45,019 nt of DNA from Microcaldota archaeon (GCA_021797895.1 JAJZYW010000003.1:1-45019); one strand, 5' to 3'; shown: positions 6,854-15,305, numbered from the stretch's first letter. Notes: a model not told the origin generated them from the sequence alone. Translations and numbers: made by a program.

Positions 6854-8626
6854 ATGCTCTTCAGGGAAGTGGCTGAATACTACGAGAAGCTTGAGGGCCT
6901 TTCCTCCAGGCTTGACATGATAGCCCTGTTGGGCGAGATGCTGAAGAAAGCGGGCAAGGAGGAGATCAAGCCCCTGATATACATGACGCAGGGCGTGCTC
7001 GCCCCTCCGTTCGAATCACTCGAGTTCGGCATAGCCGAGAAGACTCTCGAGGACGCACTCGCAATGGCATCGGGCCACGAGCGCGCGGAGATAGAGCGCA
7101 TGTACCGCGAGACTGGGGACCTGGGGCTTGTGTCGGAAAGCATAATGCAGAAGTCCAAGCTGAGGAGGATGTCCGCCAAGGAGCAGGAGTTCCTTGACAT
7201 ATACGGCTCAATGGTGAAGATTGCATCGTCATCGGGCTCTGGGAGCAAGGATTCGAAGATACGTATGCTATCGGGCATCATGGGCTCGCTCTCCCCGGTG
7301 GAGGCGAAGTACCTTGCGAGATACCCGCTTGGGCAGCTCAGGCTGGGTCTCGGCGATTCGACGATAATAGAGGCGCTTTCCATAGTCGCTTCGGGGGACA
7401 GGTCGGAGAAGGCTGCGGTTGAGAGGGCGTACAACATATGCAGCGACCTCGGCTACGTAGGCGAGATAGTGGCCAAGGAGGGCATAGAGGGGATAAGGCG
7501 CATGCGCGTCACGCTGTTCAAGCCCATACGCCCCGCTCTCGCAGAGCGCCTTCCCACTGCCTCTGACATACTGGAGCGCATGGGAGGGAAATGCGCAGTG
7601 GAGCAGAAGTACGACGGGTTCAGGTGCCAGGTGCACAAGGATGGCAGGAAGGTGAAGCTGTACTCCAGGAATCTTGAGGAGACAACTGCCATGCTGCCTG
7701 ACATAGTGGCAGCTGTGGTGGCGCACGTCAAGGCAGACAAGGCGATATTTGAGGGCGAGGCCCTTGCGTTCAACGAGACCACAAGCGAGTTCATGCCGTT
7801 CCAGGAAACTATACAGAGGAAGAGGAAGCACGGCGTGGGGGGCATGGCGGAAACGCTGCCGCTCAAGCTATTCGCATTCGACCTGATGTTCCTTGACGGG
7901 AAGGACATGCTGGCCGAACCTTACGAGAAGAGGCGCAGCTCGCTCGAGTCCGCCATATCGAAGAACGATACCATAACGCTCTCCTCAAGGATAATAACCT
8001 CCTCGCCGAAGGAGCTCGACAGCTTCTTCGAATCTTCAATAGAGAATGGCCTGGAGGGGATAGTCGCAAAGGACCTTTCGGCGCCGTACGTTGCTGGTGC
8101 CAGGAAGTTCAGCTGGATAAAGATGAAGCGCAGCTACCGCGGCAAGATCGAGGATACGATAGACGTGGTGATAATAGGCTACTATCTGGGCAAGGGGAGC
8201 AGGGCGTCGTTCGAGTTCGGTGGGCTGCTGTGCGCCACCTACAACAAGGAAGATGACGTGTTCGAGTCAGTCTCTAGGCTCGGCACAGGCTTCACAGAGA
8301 AGCAGATGAAGCAGCTCAGCGAGCTGCTTTCCAAGCACGTATCAAAATCGAAGCCCAAGAACGTGCGCTCGCAGGTCGAGCCCGACTACTGGGTATACCC
8401 AGAGTTCGTGGTCACTGTGCAGGCCGACGAGATAACCAAGTCGCCAATGCACATGTGCGGAAGGCACAAGGAAAAGGACGGCACGGAGGTAGGTTACGCT
8501 CTCAGGTTTCCCCGCCTGGTCGGCGAGGACGCAGTAAGGAGCGACAAGTCGCCCGGCGACGCTACTACCTCAAAGGAAATAGCCGAGATGTACTCCGAGC
8601 AGAAGCGCGTCAGCCTCAAGGGGTGA
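6854..8626 (+). CDS. lig: ATP-dependent DNA ligase, archaeal type
   Basis: A 590-residue replicative/repair DNA ligase that seals nicks with ATP. An N-terminal DNA-binding domain fills about residues 1-240. Motif I EQKYDGFR follows, with the adenylated lysine at about residue 252. Later come the nucleotidyltransferase motifs FEGEALAFN, FDLMFLDG and EGIVAKDL, the motif V lysines in SWIKMKR, and an OB-fold domain ending near TEVGYALRFPRLV. Length fits archaeal LigI-type enzymes. The start is ATG 6854, since GGTG lies 5 nt upstream; a TTG one codon earlier is less likely. The hairpin at 6817-6840 lies in its leader. Confidence 0.96.
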   Translation: MLFREVAEYYEKLEGLSSRLDMIALLGEMLKKAGKEEIKPLIYMTQGVLAPPFESLEFGIAEKTLEDALAMASGHERAEIERMYRETGDLGLVSESIMQKSKLRRMSAKEQEFLDIYGSMVKIASSSGSGSKDSKIRMLSGIMGSLSPVEAKYLARYPLGQLRLGLGDSTIIEALSIVASGDRSEKAAVERAYNICSDLGYVGEIVAKEGIEGIRRMRVTLFKPIRPALAERLPTASDILERMGGKCAVEQKYDGFRCQVHKDGRKVKLYSRNLEETTAMLPDIVAAVVAHVKADKAIFEGEALAFNETTSEFMPFQETIQRKRKHGVGGMAETLPLKLFAFDLMFLDGKDMLAEPYEKRRSSLESAISKNDTITLSSRIITSSPKELDSFFESSIENGLEGIVAKDLSAPYVAGARKFSWIKMKRSYRGKIEDTIDVVIIGYYLGKGSRASFEFGGLLCATYNKEDDVFESVSRLGTGFTEKQMKQLSELLSKHVSKSKPKNVRSQVEPDYWVYPEFVVTVQADEITKSPMHMCGRHKEKDGTEVGYALRFPRLVGEDAVRSDKSPGDATTSKEIAEMYSEQKRVSLKG

Positions 8627-8630
8627 GCCT

Positions 8631-8957
8631 TCACTCCTCTATCACTGATTCTGCAGTGTCAGAGAGCTTCTGCAGCGTCTTGATAACTCCCTTCATCTTC
8701 GGGTTAAGCCTGTATCCGAGTCCGTACCCCTTCTCAGTCCTTATGTGCGTCGGTTGTATCATGTTTAACGTGAGCGACAGCTCCCTCAGCGTGATTATCA
8801 ACGTCTTCCTGGTGAACTTCTTCTCCAGTATGGCGTAGAGCTCCCTCGTCGCCCGCGGCGACTTCTTGTGGAGCAGCTCAAGCACCGCATAATTCGGCCT
8901 CGTCAGTATCTTCCTGAGGGCCCAGACCTCGTCTTTCGGCTGTTCTTGCTTTGCCAT
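8631..8957 (-). CDS. Winged helix-turn-helix DNA-binding protein
   Basis: A 108-residue protein with a PadR/ArsR-like winged-helix look. The segment from NYAVLELLHKKSPRATRELY through a recognition-helix-like RKTLIITLRELSL is followed by a basic beta-wing (EKGYGLGYRLN). It probably binds DNA as a small regulator; the target is unknown. The ATG at 8957 lies 26 nt from a TTTTAAA TATA core near 8981-8987, predicting a leaderless mRNA, so I prefer it to the ATG at 8963. It is convergent with DNA ligase, 4 bp away, and divergent from the pilus operon at 9121. Confidence 0.7.
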   Translation of the reverse strand: MAKQEQPKDEVWALRKILTRPNYAVLELLHKKSPRATRELYAILEKKFTRKTLIITLRELSLTLNMIQPTHIRTEKGYGLGYRLNPKMKGVIKTLQKLSDTAESVIEE

Positions 8958-9120
8958 ATTCATATAAAGTGCGCCAAAGTTTAAAAGCCTTCTGTTAAGC
9001 CCTACACATATATTTATCTGCTTACACGCACATTACCATCCCTACCTATGTTGCCACGTGAATAAAACTACAAAAGTTATACAAAAGTATAAATACTTTT
9101 ACTTAAATAAATAAACATGT

Positions 9121-10602
9121 ATGCAGATAAAAGCATTACAGCGGATTCTGGCAAAGACCGCAGCCAAGGCAGCTGCAGGCAACACGTCAAGGCCCTCGTT
9201 TTTCCTCTCTGATACGGGTGGGAAGGTCCTCGAATCCAACCCGGACCGTTTTTTTGACATCGTCGAGACGAAGTCCGGCCCGGAGTATGCAGTGTGCAAT
9301 TCGGTCCCTGCCGCGAAGCTGAACGCTTTTCTTTCGGCGGGAAAGTCGGCGCTCATGAGGGACGCAGCCTCCGGGTCGTTCACTGCAGACGCCTCCGATC
9401 CTAGCCGCATGCGCCCTGCCATAGCCTCGAAGCTGATGTCGTACGGCGTATCGGAAAACGTAGATTTGCTGGCGTACCTGCTTGCACACGAATTCACCGG
9501 CTACGGGCCGATAGGGCTGCTGTTTGACTCAAAGGACGAAATTGAGGAGATAACGGTAAACTCGCCTTCCTCGCACATTGGACTGTACCACTCGAAGTTC
9601 GGTTACTGCCAGACAAACATCCGGTTCTCATCGGAGTTCTACATGCGGTTTGTATTCAACCGCATAATAGAGAAGTCTGAAATAGCGGCATCCGTGTCCA
9701 AGCCCATAGTCGACACCCAGACTGCCGAGGGTTTCAGGGTCCACCTGCAACTGCCCCCATATGCCCCTGGAGGGGCGGTGGCGTCAATACGCCTGCGCGA
9801 AAGGCGCTACTACAATCCGGCGCGCCTCATTGCTGAAGGATCTGTATCCCCAGAAGGGCTAGCATACCTCTGGGCATGCATCGAATCCGGATTCAACATA
9901 GTGATCTCGGGCCCTCCGGCATCAGGTAAGACCTCACTCCTGTCCGCACTTCTCTTTTTCGTCGAGAGGGGCGAACGCGTTCTGGCAATAGAGGAGGACT
10001 CGAGCGAGCTCCTGCTCGAGAGGGACATGCCAAACCTGGTGCTGCTGAAAAGCGTATCCGGCGGCGTCGGCCCCTCAGCCCAGATAACAAACGCGCTGCA
10101 CATGAGGCCGGAGCGTCTCGTCGTGGGCGAGATACGCGGTGCAGAGGCCGCGAAGCTGTACTCCGGCGCCAACCTGGGCATACCATTCATGACTACGATG
10201 CACAGCAATCCGGACCCCTCGGCGCTTCTCTCCAGGCTCTCCTCAAAGCCGATGTCTGTCGAAGAGCATCTGATTTCAATGACGGACATAGCCGTTTTCA
10301 TGCGCAAGGAAGGGGTTATGCGCACAGTTTCCGGAATCGCCGAATACTCGTGGCTTTCGAGAGGCGAGATAAGCGGCATGCCGCGCAGCGCGATGAAGAT
10401 AAATACGATAGTGCAGGACGGCAAATTCGACTTTTCAGCGCTTTCAGGATCAAAGGCAGCGCGAAGGCACTCCCGTATGCACGGCTTGAAACCAACTGCA
10501 TTCGCAGACGAGATACGCAGGAGAGCAGAATACTTGTCAGAGGCTCGGCGGGATTTTACCGCAGACGAGATGCTAGAATGGATAAGGGGCTACGAAAAAT
10601 AA
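9121..10602 (+). CDS. Type IV pilus/archaellum-type assembly ATPase (T2SSE family)
   Basis: A 493-residue secretion ATPase of the FlaI/VirB11/TadA superfamily. These form cytoplasmic hexamers that power pilin assembly. The N-terminal half carries the family segment GYGPIGLLFDSKDEIEEITVN. The ATPase core shows Walker A GPPASGKT at residues 264-271, an Asp-box-like AIEEDSSEL, a Walker B-like RPERLVVGEIRG and a His box (TTMHSN). It is the first gene of the pilus operon; a TATA element around GTATAAATAC (9087-9096) predicts a nearly leaderless start at ATG 9121. The next gene starts within its stop codon. There is no prepilin peptidase beside it. Confidence 0.93.
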   Translation: MQIKALQRILAKTAAKAAAGNTSRPSFFLSDTGGKVLESNPDRFFDIVETKSGPEYAVCNSVPAAKLNAFLSAGKSALMRDAASGSFTADASDPSRMRPAIASKLMSYGVSENVDLLAYLLAHEFTGYGPIGLLFDSKDEIEEITVNSPSSHIGLYHSKFGYCQTNIRFSSEFYMRFVFNRIIEKSEIAASVSKPIVDTQTAEGFRVHLQLPPYAPGGAVASIRLRERRYYNPARLIAEGSVSPEGLAYLWACIESGFNIVISGPPASGKTSLLSALLFFVERGERVLAIEEDSSELLLERDMPNLVLLKSVSGGVGPSAQITNALHMRPERLVVGEIRGAEAAKLYSGANLGIPFMTTMHSNPDPSALLSRLSSKPMSVEEHLISMTDIAVFMRKEGVMRTVSGIAEYSWLSRGEISGMPRSAMKINTIVQDGKFDFSALSGSKAARRHSRMHGLKPTAFADEIRRRAEYLSEARRDFTADEMLEWIRGYEK

Positions 10603-11303
10603 TGCGCTTTTCAAAAGGCGGCTCGGGCGTTGCTGCAGCGTATGCCGCCGCGGCAATCATCCTGTCGACAGCGCTCGGCATGTACCTGATATCCGCCTCA
10701 ATCGTTATTGCGCTGCTGCTGGTGTCGCTGCTGCACATTGGCTTCTCAAAGAGCAGCGCATCCAAGGCTGAAGTTGAGCGCCTTGGCGAGATATGCCTGC
10801 TAACCCATGAAACAATAAACTCGGGTTACGGAATCGTTCCGGCTATGCGGTCCGCTCTCGCGGCCTTTCCGCCTGAAGGCGCTTCATACAGGGCGTTTTT
10901 CGAGGCGCTCGCGCTATCCGAAACGGGCACCGCGCCGGATGAGGCGTTCGCGGAAGTGGCATCAAGGCAGAAGGACAGGGCGATTTCCTCCGCGTTGCTT
11001 GCAGTTGCAAAGTCGCTATCGGATTCCGGCGAAAGAGGCTTCGGCATAGCCGGGGAGGCCGCCGCATCGAAATCCAGGGCTTCTGTAAAGCGCGGTGAAT
11101 CATCCTTTCAAAAGGCAAGCGTTGTTGCAGTTTTCTCCGGCTCCGTGCTGCCAACGATAGCTGCCTTTGCTTTCATAGGCTATTCCATAGTCGGCAGCGG
11201 CGGCAGCATGCTACTGGCAATGCCACTCGCGTTGGACGCCGCCCTCCCGGCAGTCTACTCCGTTTCGCTGATGCTTATGAGCAAATCCTACTTGGGTGCA
11301 TGA
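10602..11303 (+). CDS. Pilus assembly membrane protein, single T2SSF-like domain (first half)
   Basis: A 233-residue membrane protein with two hydrophobic helices at the N-terminus (about 12-48), a cytoplasmic helical region of about 125 residues with Ala/Ser/Glu-rich segments, and two helices at the C-terminus. That is the layout of one T2SSF domain, the platform component that couples the ATPase to the growing pilus. Archaeal FlaJ/PilC-like proteins normally carry two such domains in about 550 residues; here there is one. The start is ATG 10602, overlapping the ATPase stop (TAATG); ATG 10578 is an in-frame alternative. The assignment rests on topology and position more than on motifs. Confidence 0.75.
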   Translation: MRFSKGGSGVAAAYAAAAIILSTALGMYLISASIVIALLLVSLLHIGFSKSSASKAEVERLGEICLLTHETINSGYGIVPAMRSALAAFPPEGASYRAFFEALALSETGTAPDEAFAEVASRQKDRAISSALLAVAKSLSDSGERGFGIAGEAAASKSRASVKRGESSFQKASVVAVFSGSVLPTIAAFAFIGYSIVGSGGSMLLAMPLALDAALPAVYSVSLMLMSKSYLGA

Positions 11304-11304
11304 A

Positions 11305-12060
11305 ATGAGGCAGGGAATAGCATCTGCAGCTGCGATGTCGTCATCCGCGCTCTCCGCGCTATTCTCGGCGCTCGGCTACCTGGAATACTCCATACCCCTG
11401 CTTGCCATATCCGCTGCGGCGTATACTGCGCTGATAAAGGAGCGCGCAGCCCATTCTGACGAGGACGTGATGGAGTTTCTTGCAAACATATGCTCCACCA
11501 GTCCATCGGCGCCTTTGCAGGACAGGGTGGAAATTTCGCTGCGCGAAAGGTTCTGGTTCAAGTCACTGCTCCTGGATGCTATGCGCATGTGCGGGCTCTC
11601 GGAACACCCGCAAAGCGCGTTTTCGGGCCTCACATCCCGTGGCGGTCTCCTTGGGCGTACGGCTTCAGCGCTTGCGGACTCGATTGAACGGGGAACAGAC
11701 CCATCGCCTGTGCTGAAGATGCTCCACGACTCGGCCTATGCAAGGTCGAAGGCGCAGTCCGGAATGCGTGATGCATTGAGGAACTCGCTCTCCATATGCA
11801 CCATGTCTTCGTGCGCTTTCTTCCCCGCGTTCGCAGGGATAGGAGTAACCATCATCTCATTCGCAGCAGGGCTCTCTGGCGGCAGCCTTTCTGCTGGATA
11901 TGCGGCGATGGCAATGATGTCCTATGTCGCTCTTTCGATGCTTGCATACTCGCTTGCCGACAGGGGGGAATACGGCAATGCGAGGATGTCGCTGCTGATG
12001 GCGGTATCACTTGCGGTATACAGGGCAAGCTTCATGCTCTCATCGCATTACGCTCTATGA
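11305..12060 (+). CDS. Pilus assembly membrane protein, single T2SSF-like domain (second half)
   Basis: A 251-residue membrane protein with N-terminal helices at about 8-45, a central cytoplasmic stretch (RFWFKSLLLDAMRMCGLSEH to RSKAQSGMRDALRNSL) and three C-terminal helices. It begins one base after the stop of the first T2SSF-like gene. ATG 11305 has GGTG at 11295-11298. The pair looks like a split FlaJ/PilC-type platform protein, similar in organisation to bacterial TadB plus TadC. The central GLLGRTASALADSIERGTDPSPVLK region fits the T2SSF pattern. Exact family membership needs a profile search. Confidence 0.75.
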   Translation: MRQGIASAAAMSSSALSALFSALGYLEYSIPLLAISAAAYTALIKERAAHSDEDVMEFLANICSTSPSAPLQDRVEISLRERFWFKSLLLDAMRMCGLSEHPQSAFSGLTSRGGLLGRTASALADSIERGTDPSPVLKMLHDSAYARSKAQSGMRDALRNSLSICTMSSCAFFPAFAGIGVTIISFAAGLSGGSLSAGYAAMAMMSYVALSMLAYSLADRGEYGNARMSLLMAVSLAVYRASFMLSSHYAL

Positions 12061-12070
12061 GGTGTCACAT

Positions 12071-12322
12071 ATGGGAATAGGAACGTCTTTGGAATGCGGC
12101 AGGACAGCGCTCTCAGTTCTGAGAGCTTCGAGGAAGTACGGCGCGCAGGGCTCGATGGAGTACATAATGATACTCTCCGCGGTGAGCATAGTGATAGTGA
12201 TCGCGCTGGCGATGATAACCCAGCTGAAGGGCGTTGCGATACACACGATAGGCTCCTCAAATTCGAGCATATACTCTGAGATATCGTCCGAGCTGGCGAA
12301 TCTCACCAACTCCACGAAGTGA
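12071..12322 (+). CDS. Type IV pilin-like protein with class III signal peptide (pilin 1)
   Basis: An 83-residue protein. A charged leader of about 27 residues ends in RKYGAQGSMEYIMIL, the class III signal seen in archaeal pilins (Q-x-S-x-E-Y, cleaved before or at the Gln by an EppA-type peptidase), followed by a 20-residue hydrophobic helix and a short Ser/Asn-rich tail. Small size and the complete motif make it the best candidate for a major pilin. ATG 12071 has GAGGTG at 12059-12064; a longer reading from 12011 would overlap the upstream gene and is disfavoured. Confidence 0.83.
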   Translation: MGIGTSLECGRTALSVLRASRKYGAQGSMEYIMILSAVSIVIVIALAMITQLKGVAIHTIGSSNSSIYSEISSELANLTNSTK

Positions 12323-12326
12323 TCGC

Positions 12327-12668
12327 TTGAAAGCCCAGATGTCCTTCGAGTTTATCCTGTACTCGGCTGCGAGCATCATTGCGCTCGCAGTGGGCCTTGG
12401 TATGGCATCGAGCGCCGCTCCGCGCATATCAGCCACAATGAACCAGGCGTATACGTACGGCCTGCTTGCAGAAATATCCTCCCATCTGCCGTACTACAAT
12501 TCGACTTTCGTCGCCTACGTCCCACGGTCGTTCTGCAGCTACGTGGCGAGCGGTACACCGCCATCAGACCTTGGAGCTGTTGTAGAGGTGCAAAACGGGT
12601 CATTATGCTCGGGAAGCGTGGAGCGCGTAAGCATTGCGTACCGCGACGGCAGCTATTCAATCTCATAG
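12327..12668 (+). CDS. Pilin-like protein with class III-type signal (pilin 2)
   Basis: A 113-residue secreted protein. Its very short leader, KAQMSFEFILY, keeps the Q-x-S-x-E pattern before a hydrophobic helix. The outer part contains two cysteines and a beta-rich segment. Only a TTG at 12327 retains the signal motif; the ATG at 12339 would remove it. The GTGATC motif at 12320-12325 supports the TTG start, since it matches the archaeal 16S 3' end. Likely a pilin or minor pilin exported and processed like pilin 1. Confidence 0.75.
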   Translation: MKAQMSFEFILYSAASIIALAVGLGMASSAAPRISATMNQAYTYGLLAEISSHLPYYNSTFVAYVPRSFCSYVASGTPPSDLGAVVEVQNGSLCSGSVERVSIAYRDGSYSIS

Positions 12669-12676
12669 GCGAGGCA

Positions 12677-12883
12677 ATGAAACTGCAGCTATCCTTCGGC
12701 GCGCTTTTGGGCATCGTCATGCTTGCTGTTGTCGCGGCATCAATAATGATACCGTTGCACAGCATGTTCCAGCATTACTCGTCGGCGCTCGGCTCGATTG
12801 TGCTCCACGGCTACAACGGCACTGGAAACGCAAGCTCGTACCAGCTTCCATACGGCTATTCATACGGGGCGGGTGCGCAATGA
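12677..12883 (+). CDS. Short pilin-like protein lacking Glu+5 (pilin 3)
   Basis: A 68-residue protein starting MKLQLSFGALLG, with a single hydrophobic N-terminal helix and a Tyr/Gly/Ser-rich tail with two N-x-S/T sequons. The Q-x-S-F start resembles a class III signal but the conserved Glu is absent. It has GAGG just before the ATG, and its stop overlaps the next start (ATGA). It is likely a minor pilin or accessory membrane peptide; assignment is by context. Confidence 0.65.
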   Translation: MKLQLSFGALLGIVMLAVVAASIMIPLHSMFQHYSSALGSIVLHGYNGTGNASSYQLPYGYSYGAGAQ

Positions 12884-13209
12884 AATTGATTGCTTCGATA
12901 AGCTCAATGGCTTCGATGTACGTATTCGTAGCGCTGCTTCTCGCGCTTATGCTTTTCGTACGCATGGCGGGAACCTACTCGGCTCAGAACCTTGCGCTCC
13001 AGGCATCGTCGATCAGGGAGCAGGGCGAGATACAGTCCTACTACGTTGCTGCGCAGCAGTCCAATGCCACAATGGCACAGTTCGCCGAAGCCGTAGCGCA
13101 TGCAGGCTACCATGCCAGCGCATACAGCTACTTTCCAGGGATGAACACAAACTCCTTGGGGCGGATAATGACCCTTGGAGGGAAAAGCTACTACGTGGTG
13201 TTCAGTTGA
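12880..13209 (+). CDS. Single-helix membrane/secreted protein of the pilus operon (pilin-like 4)
   Basis: A 109-residue protein with an N-terminal hydrophobic helix (about residues 9-31, Met/Leu/Ala-rich) after the short leader MKLIASISSM. There is no Q-x-S-x-E motif. The remaining 75 residues have a helical, Gln/Ala-rich pattern ending in a short beta segment, as in pilin-like or pseudopilin proteins. The start overlaps the preceding stop, and the ATG is preceded by GGGTG. Function is inferred from operon position only. Confidence 0.65.
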   Translation: MKLIASISSMASMYVFVALLLALMLFVRMAGTYSAQNLALQASSIREQGEIQSYYVAAQQSNATMAQFAEAVAHAGYHASAYSYFPGMNTNSLGRIMTLGGKSYYVVFS

Positions 13210-14486
13210 ATCTGCAGTCTTCGATTGAGTTCCTGCTCATATCCGCAGCGCTGCTGTCGATGGCGGCTTTATCGCTCGGTATATATTATCACATGGTAAG
13301 GGTCTCGTCCTCGGCAGCATCCTCGCTACTCGAACCCCCGAATACCATAGCAGCCCCCTCTGCGAGCACTGCCGCATACGCGCCTAACGCTACCCTGTTC
13401 CTGCAGCAGAATGCGACATACGGCTCAGAGAGCTATGCATATGGCTATGTGTACGCCGGCAACTACACAGTCAACCTGTCGCTATCCTCTGACGGAGTTG
13501 CGATACTTGGCAATTCAACGTATTCAATACACGGGGGCTCTTCAGTCATCCAATTCGGTTTCATACCTGAAAATCCTGGTGAATCCTCGATAACGCTCAA
13601 CTACTCCTACTGGAACGGAGGAAATACCGTATCCTACAGCAAACCGTATTACCTCTTCGCGCTGCTGAGATATTCGGGCCCAGGCTCAAACTCCACTGTC
13701 CAGTATTTGGGAAAGATAACTGGGCTCAATTACTCGTTGGAGTACAACGCCTCTGCTTCTCCTGTAAGCGAGATATACGTGAGCACGCACTGCACCTACA
13801 CCAACTTTTACGGGAACCCCCTTCCTTTCAGCCTTCAGTGTGGCGGCGCCTCATGGGACTACAGGATATTCTCCAACGATTGCTACTACTACTCCGATAC
13901 CGCCACGCAGACATACTGCGTGTACCTGAAAAAGGCAGCCACTGCAATCTATCCCGAAGGGCAGCCATCTCCATCATATTCGGTCAATGCATCATTATCC
14001 CTTGGGGGCGCTTCCTACAGCTCCATCATAAATTCATCCTCGAACTCGACAGTGTATTCAGCTTCCGGCAGACCATCAGGATACGCCTACAATAACGGTA
14101 CGGTGTACTACTCCCCAATACAACCTGATTCCGTATATCTGGCTATGGACAACGGCACGACCAGGCCGGTCCAGCAGCAATACTACTCTGACTACGCTTC
14201 CGCACTTTCATCGCTCTCGGGCTACATGTCCTATTATAACGGGACGTCAGTTTCCCAAAGCGAATTTTCCTCGATAGGCGGCAAGCTCTCCGCATACAAC
14301 GAGAGCCTGCTGCAGCTCCTCTCCGCAGCATCACAGACAACCAACTGCCACTATTCCGCGAATGGGGGCAGGTACGTGTGCCCGTATCCCGGCCAATTCA
14401 GCTTCCAGTCGATAGCCTTCCATGTGGATGGGATAGAAACGAGCGCCAACATAACTGCAGGAAGCTCGACGATAAGGCTGACATGA
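13206..14486 (+). CDS. Large pilin-like surface protein with class III-type signal (pilin 5)
   Basis: A 426-residue protein. The start is TTG 13206, overlapping the previous stop (TTGA) and preceded by GTGGTG. The N-terminus NLQSSIEFLLISA has the Q-x-S-x-E pattern and a hydrophobic helix of about 22 residues. The rest is outside the membrane, Ser/Tyr/Asn-rich with many sequons and several cysteines (a cluster at about residues 195-240), consistent with beta-sandwich folds. It could be a tip adhesin carried on a pilin-type stem. I recognise no named adhesin domain. Confidence 0.75.
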   Translation: MNLQSSIEFLLISAALLSMAALSLGIYYHMVRVSSSAASSLLEPPNTIAAPSASTAAYAPNATLFLQQNATYGSESYAYGYVYAGNYTVNLSLSSDGVAILGNSTYSIHGGSSVIQFGFIPENPGESSITLNYSYWNGGNTVSYSKPYYLFALLRYSGPGSNSTVQYLGKITGLNYSLEYNASASPVSEIYVSTHCTYTNFYGNPLPFSLQCGGASWDYRIFSNDCYYYSDTATQTYCVYLKKAATAIYPEGQPSPSYSVNASLSLGGASYSSIINSSSNSTVYSASGRPSGYAYNNGTVYYSPIQPDSVYLAMDNGTTRPVQQQYYSDYASALSSLSGYMSYYNGTSVSQSEFSSIGGKLSAYNESLLQLLSAASQTTNCHYSANGGRYVCPYPGQFSFQSIAFHVDGIETSANITAGSSTIRLT

Positions 14487-14860
14487 TGAAATCGCAACTC
14501 TCTTTTGTTGGTCTGGCGGTGGGCATAGCAATACTCGCGCCTGTGATTGCTGGCGTATCCCTGCTCATATACTCTGGTTCGCAATCTCCGCAGGCTGCGC
14601 TTCCGGAGATGTACGACTCGTTCTACGACCTCTCGAGCATGGCCCACGGCAACGCCTCCTCCCAATCATGCTTGGCGAGCGATACGTGCATGAGGATGGT
14701 AGCACGCAATTTTGCCGAATCCTACGGGCTGCGCTACATGCGGATAAGCTCTCCCTACGCCAACGCATCATACGGCAACAGCTCGCTATGCGCCTCCTCC
14801 TACTACAACTGCATGACCTATTATTCAGGATCGCTGCTCTGCGTCTACGAGTGTGGATGA
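14483..14860 (+). CDS. Pilin-like protein lacking Glu+5 (pilin 6)
   Basis: A 125-residue protein starting MMKSQLSFVGLAVG, with one hydrophobic helix (about residues 8-30) and an outer domain containing at least six cysteines, several in pairs. The Q-x-S-F segment is like the class III signal without the Glu. The first ATG (14483) overlaps the previous stop; the second ATG (14486) is equally possible. The outer cysteines suggest disulfide bonds. Likely a minor pilin. Confidence 0.65.
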   Translation: MMKSQLSFVGLAVGIAILAPVIAGVSLLIYSGSQSPQAALPEMYDSFYDLSSMAHGNASSQSCLASDTCMRMVARNFAESYGLRYMRISSPYANASYGNSSLCASSYYNCMTYYSGSLLCVYECG

Positions 14861-14861
14861 G

Positions 14862-15167
14862 ATGGAGGGAATCGTTTACGTGCTCATGCTGGTATACGTG
14901 GCGTATTCATTGGCGGCGTACGGCGCGTACTACTCTTCAGAGCAGGGATACGTATCGGCTGCAGCATCATCCTACGCGTCATTCGTTTCAGCGTCATCGG
15001 CATATTCGTCCGTCGCATTCGCGATGTCGCATTCTATCGGGCTTCAGCAGTATGAGGATCTTGAGAGCGCGATAGGCGCCTCAAACATTACGGTATCCGG
15101 CAATTTCATAGAGATAAGATCCATCCCGGGAAACGGCGTATCCTACCGCGGGATATACGGCGGTTAG
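14862..15167 (+). CDS. Small membrane protein ending the pilus operon (pilin-like 7)
   Basis: A 101-residue protein with an N-terminal hydrophobic segment (IVYVLMLVYVAYSLAAYG) and an Ala/Ser/Tyr-rich helix, then a short beta-rich tail. It has no Q-x-S-x-E motif. It starts 1 nt after the previous stop; an overlapping GTG at 14853 is the alternative. It is the last gene before tRNA-His, and I see no relation outside this operon. Confidence 0.6.
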   Translation: MEGIVYVLMLVYVAYSLAAYGAYYSSEQGYVSAAASSYASFVSASSAYSSVAFAMSHSIGLQQYEDLESAIGASNITVSGNFIEIRSIPGNGVSYRGIYGG

Positions 15168-15224
15168 GCATCACGGACTCTTTATATTACTTTTCACAAA
15201 TAATATACTGCAAAATTCTGACGT

Positions 15225-15297
15225 GGCCTTAGTTGTGTAACGGCTAGCACAGAGGACTGTGGATCCTCAAGACCGGGTTCGATTCCCGGCTAAGGCC
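15225..15297 (+). tRNA. tRNA-His(GTG)
   Basis: Full cloverleaf: acceptor GCCTTAG/CTAAGGC, D stem GTGT/GCAC, anticodon stem GAGGA/TCCTC with loop CTGTGGA (anticodon GTG), and T stem CCGGG/CCCGG. The extra 5' G (-1) and discriminator C73 specific to tRNA-His are both encoded. No CCA is encoded. A T-rich run follows the 3' end, and a TATA-like TTTATATTA lies about 40 nt upstream. Confidence 0.96.
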
Positions 15298-15305
15298 TTT
15301 TTCTC

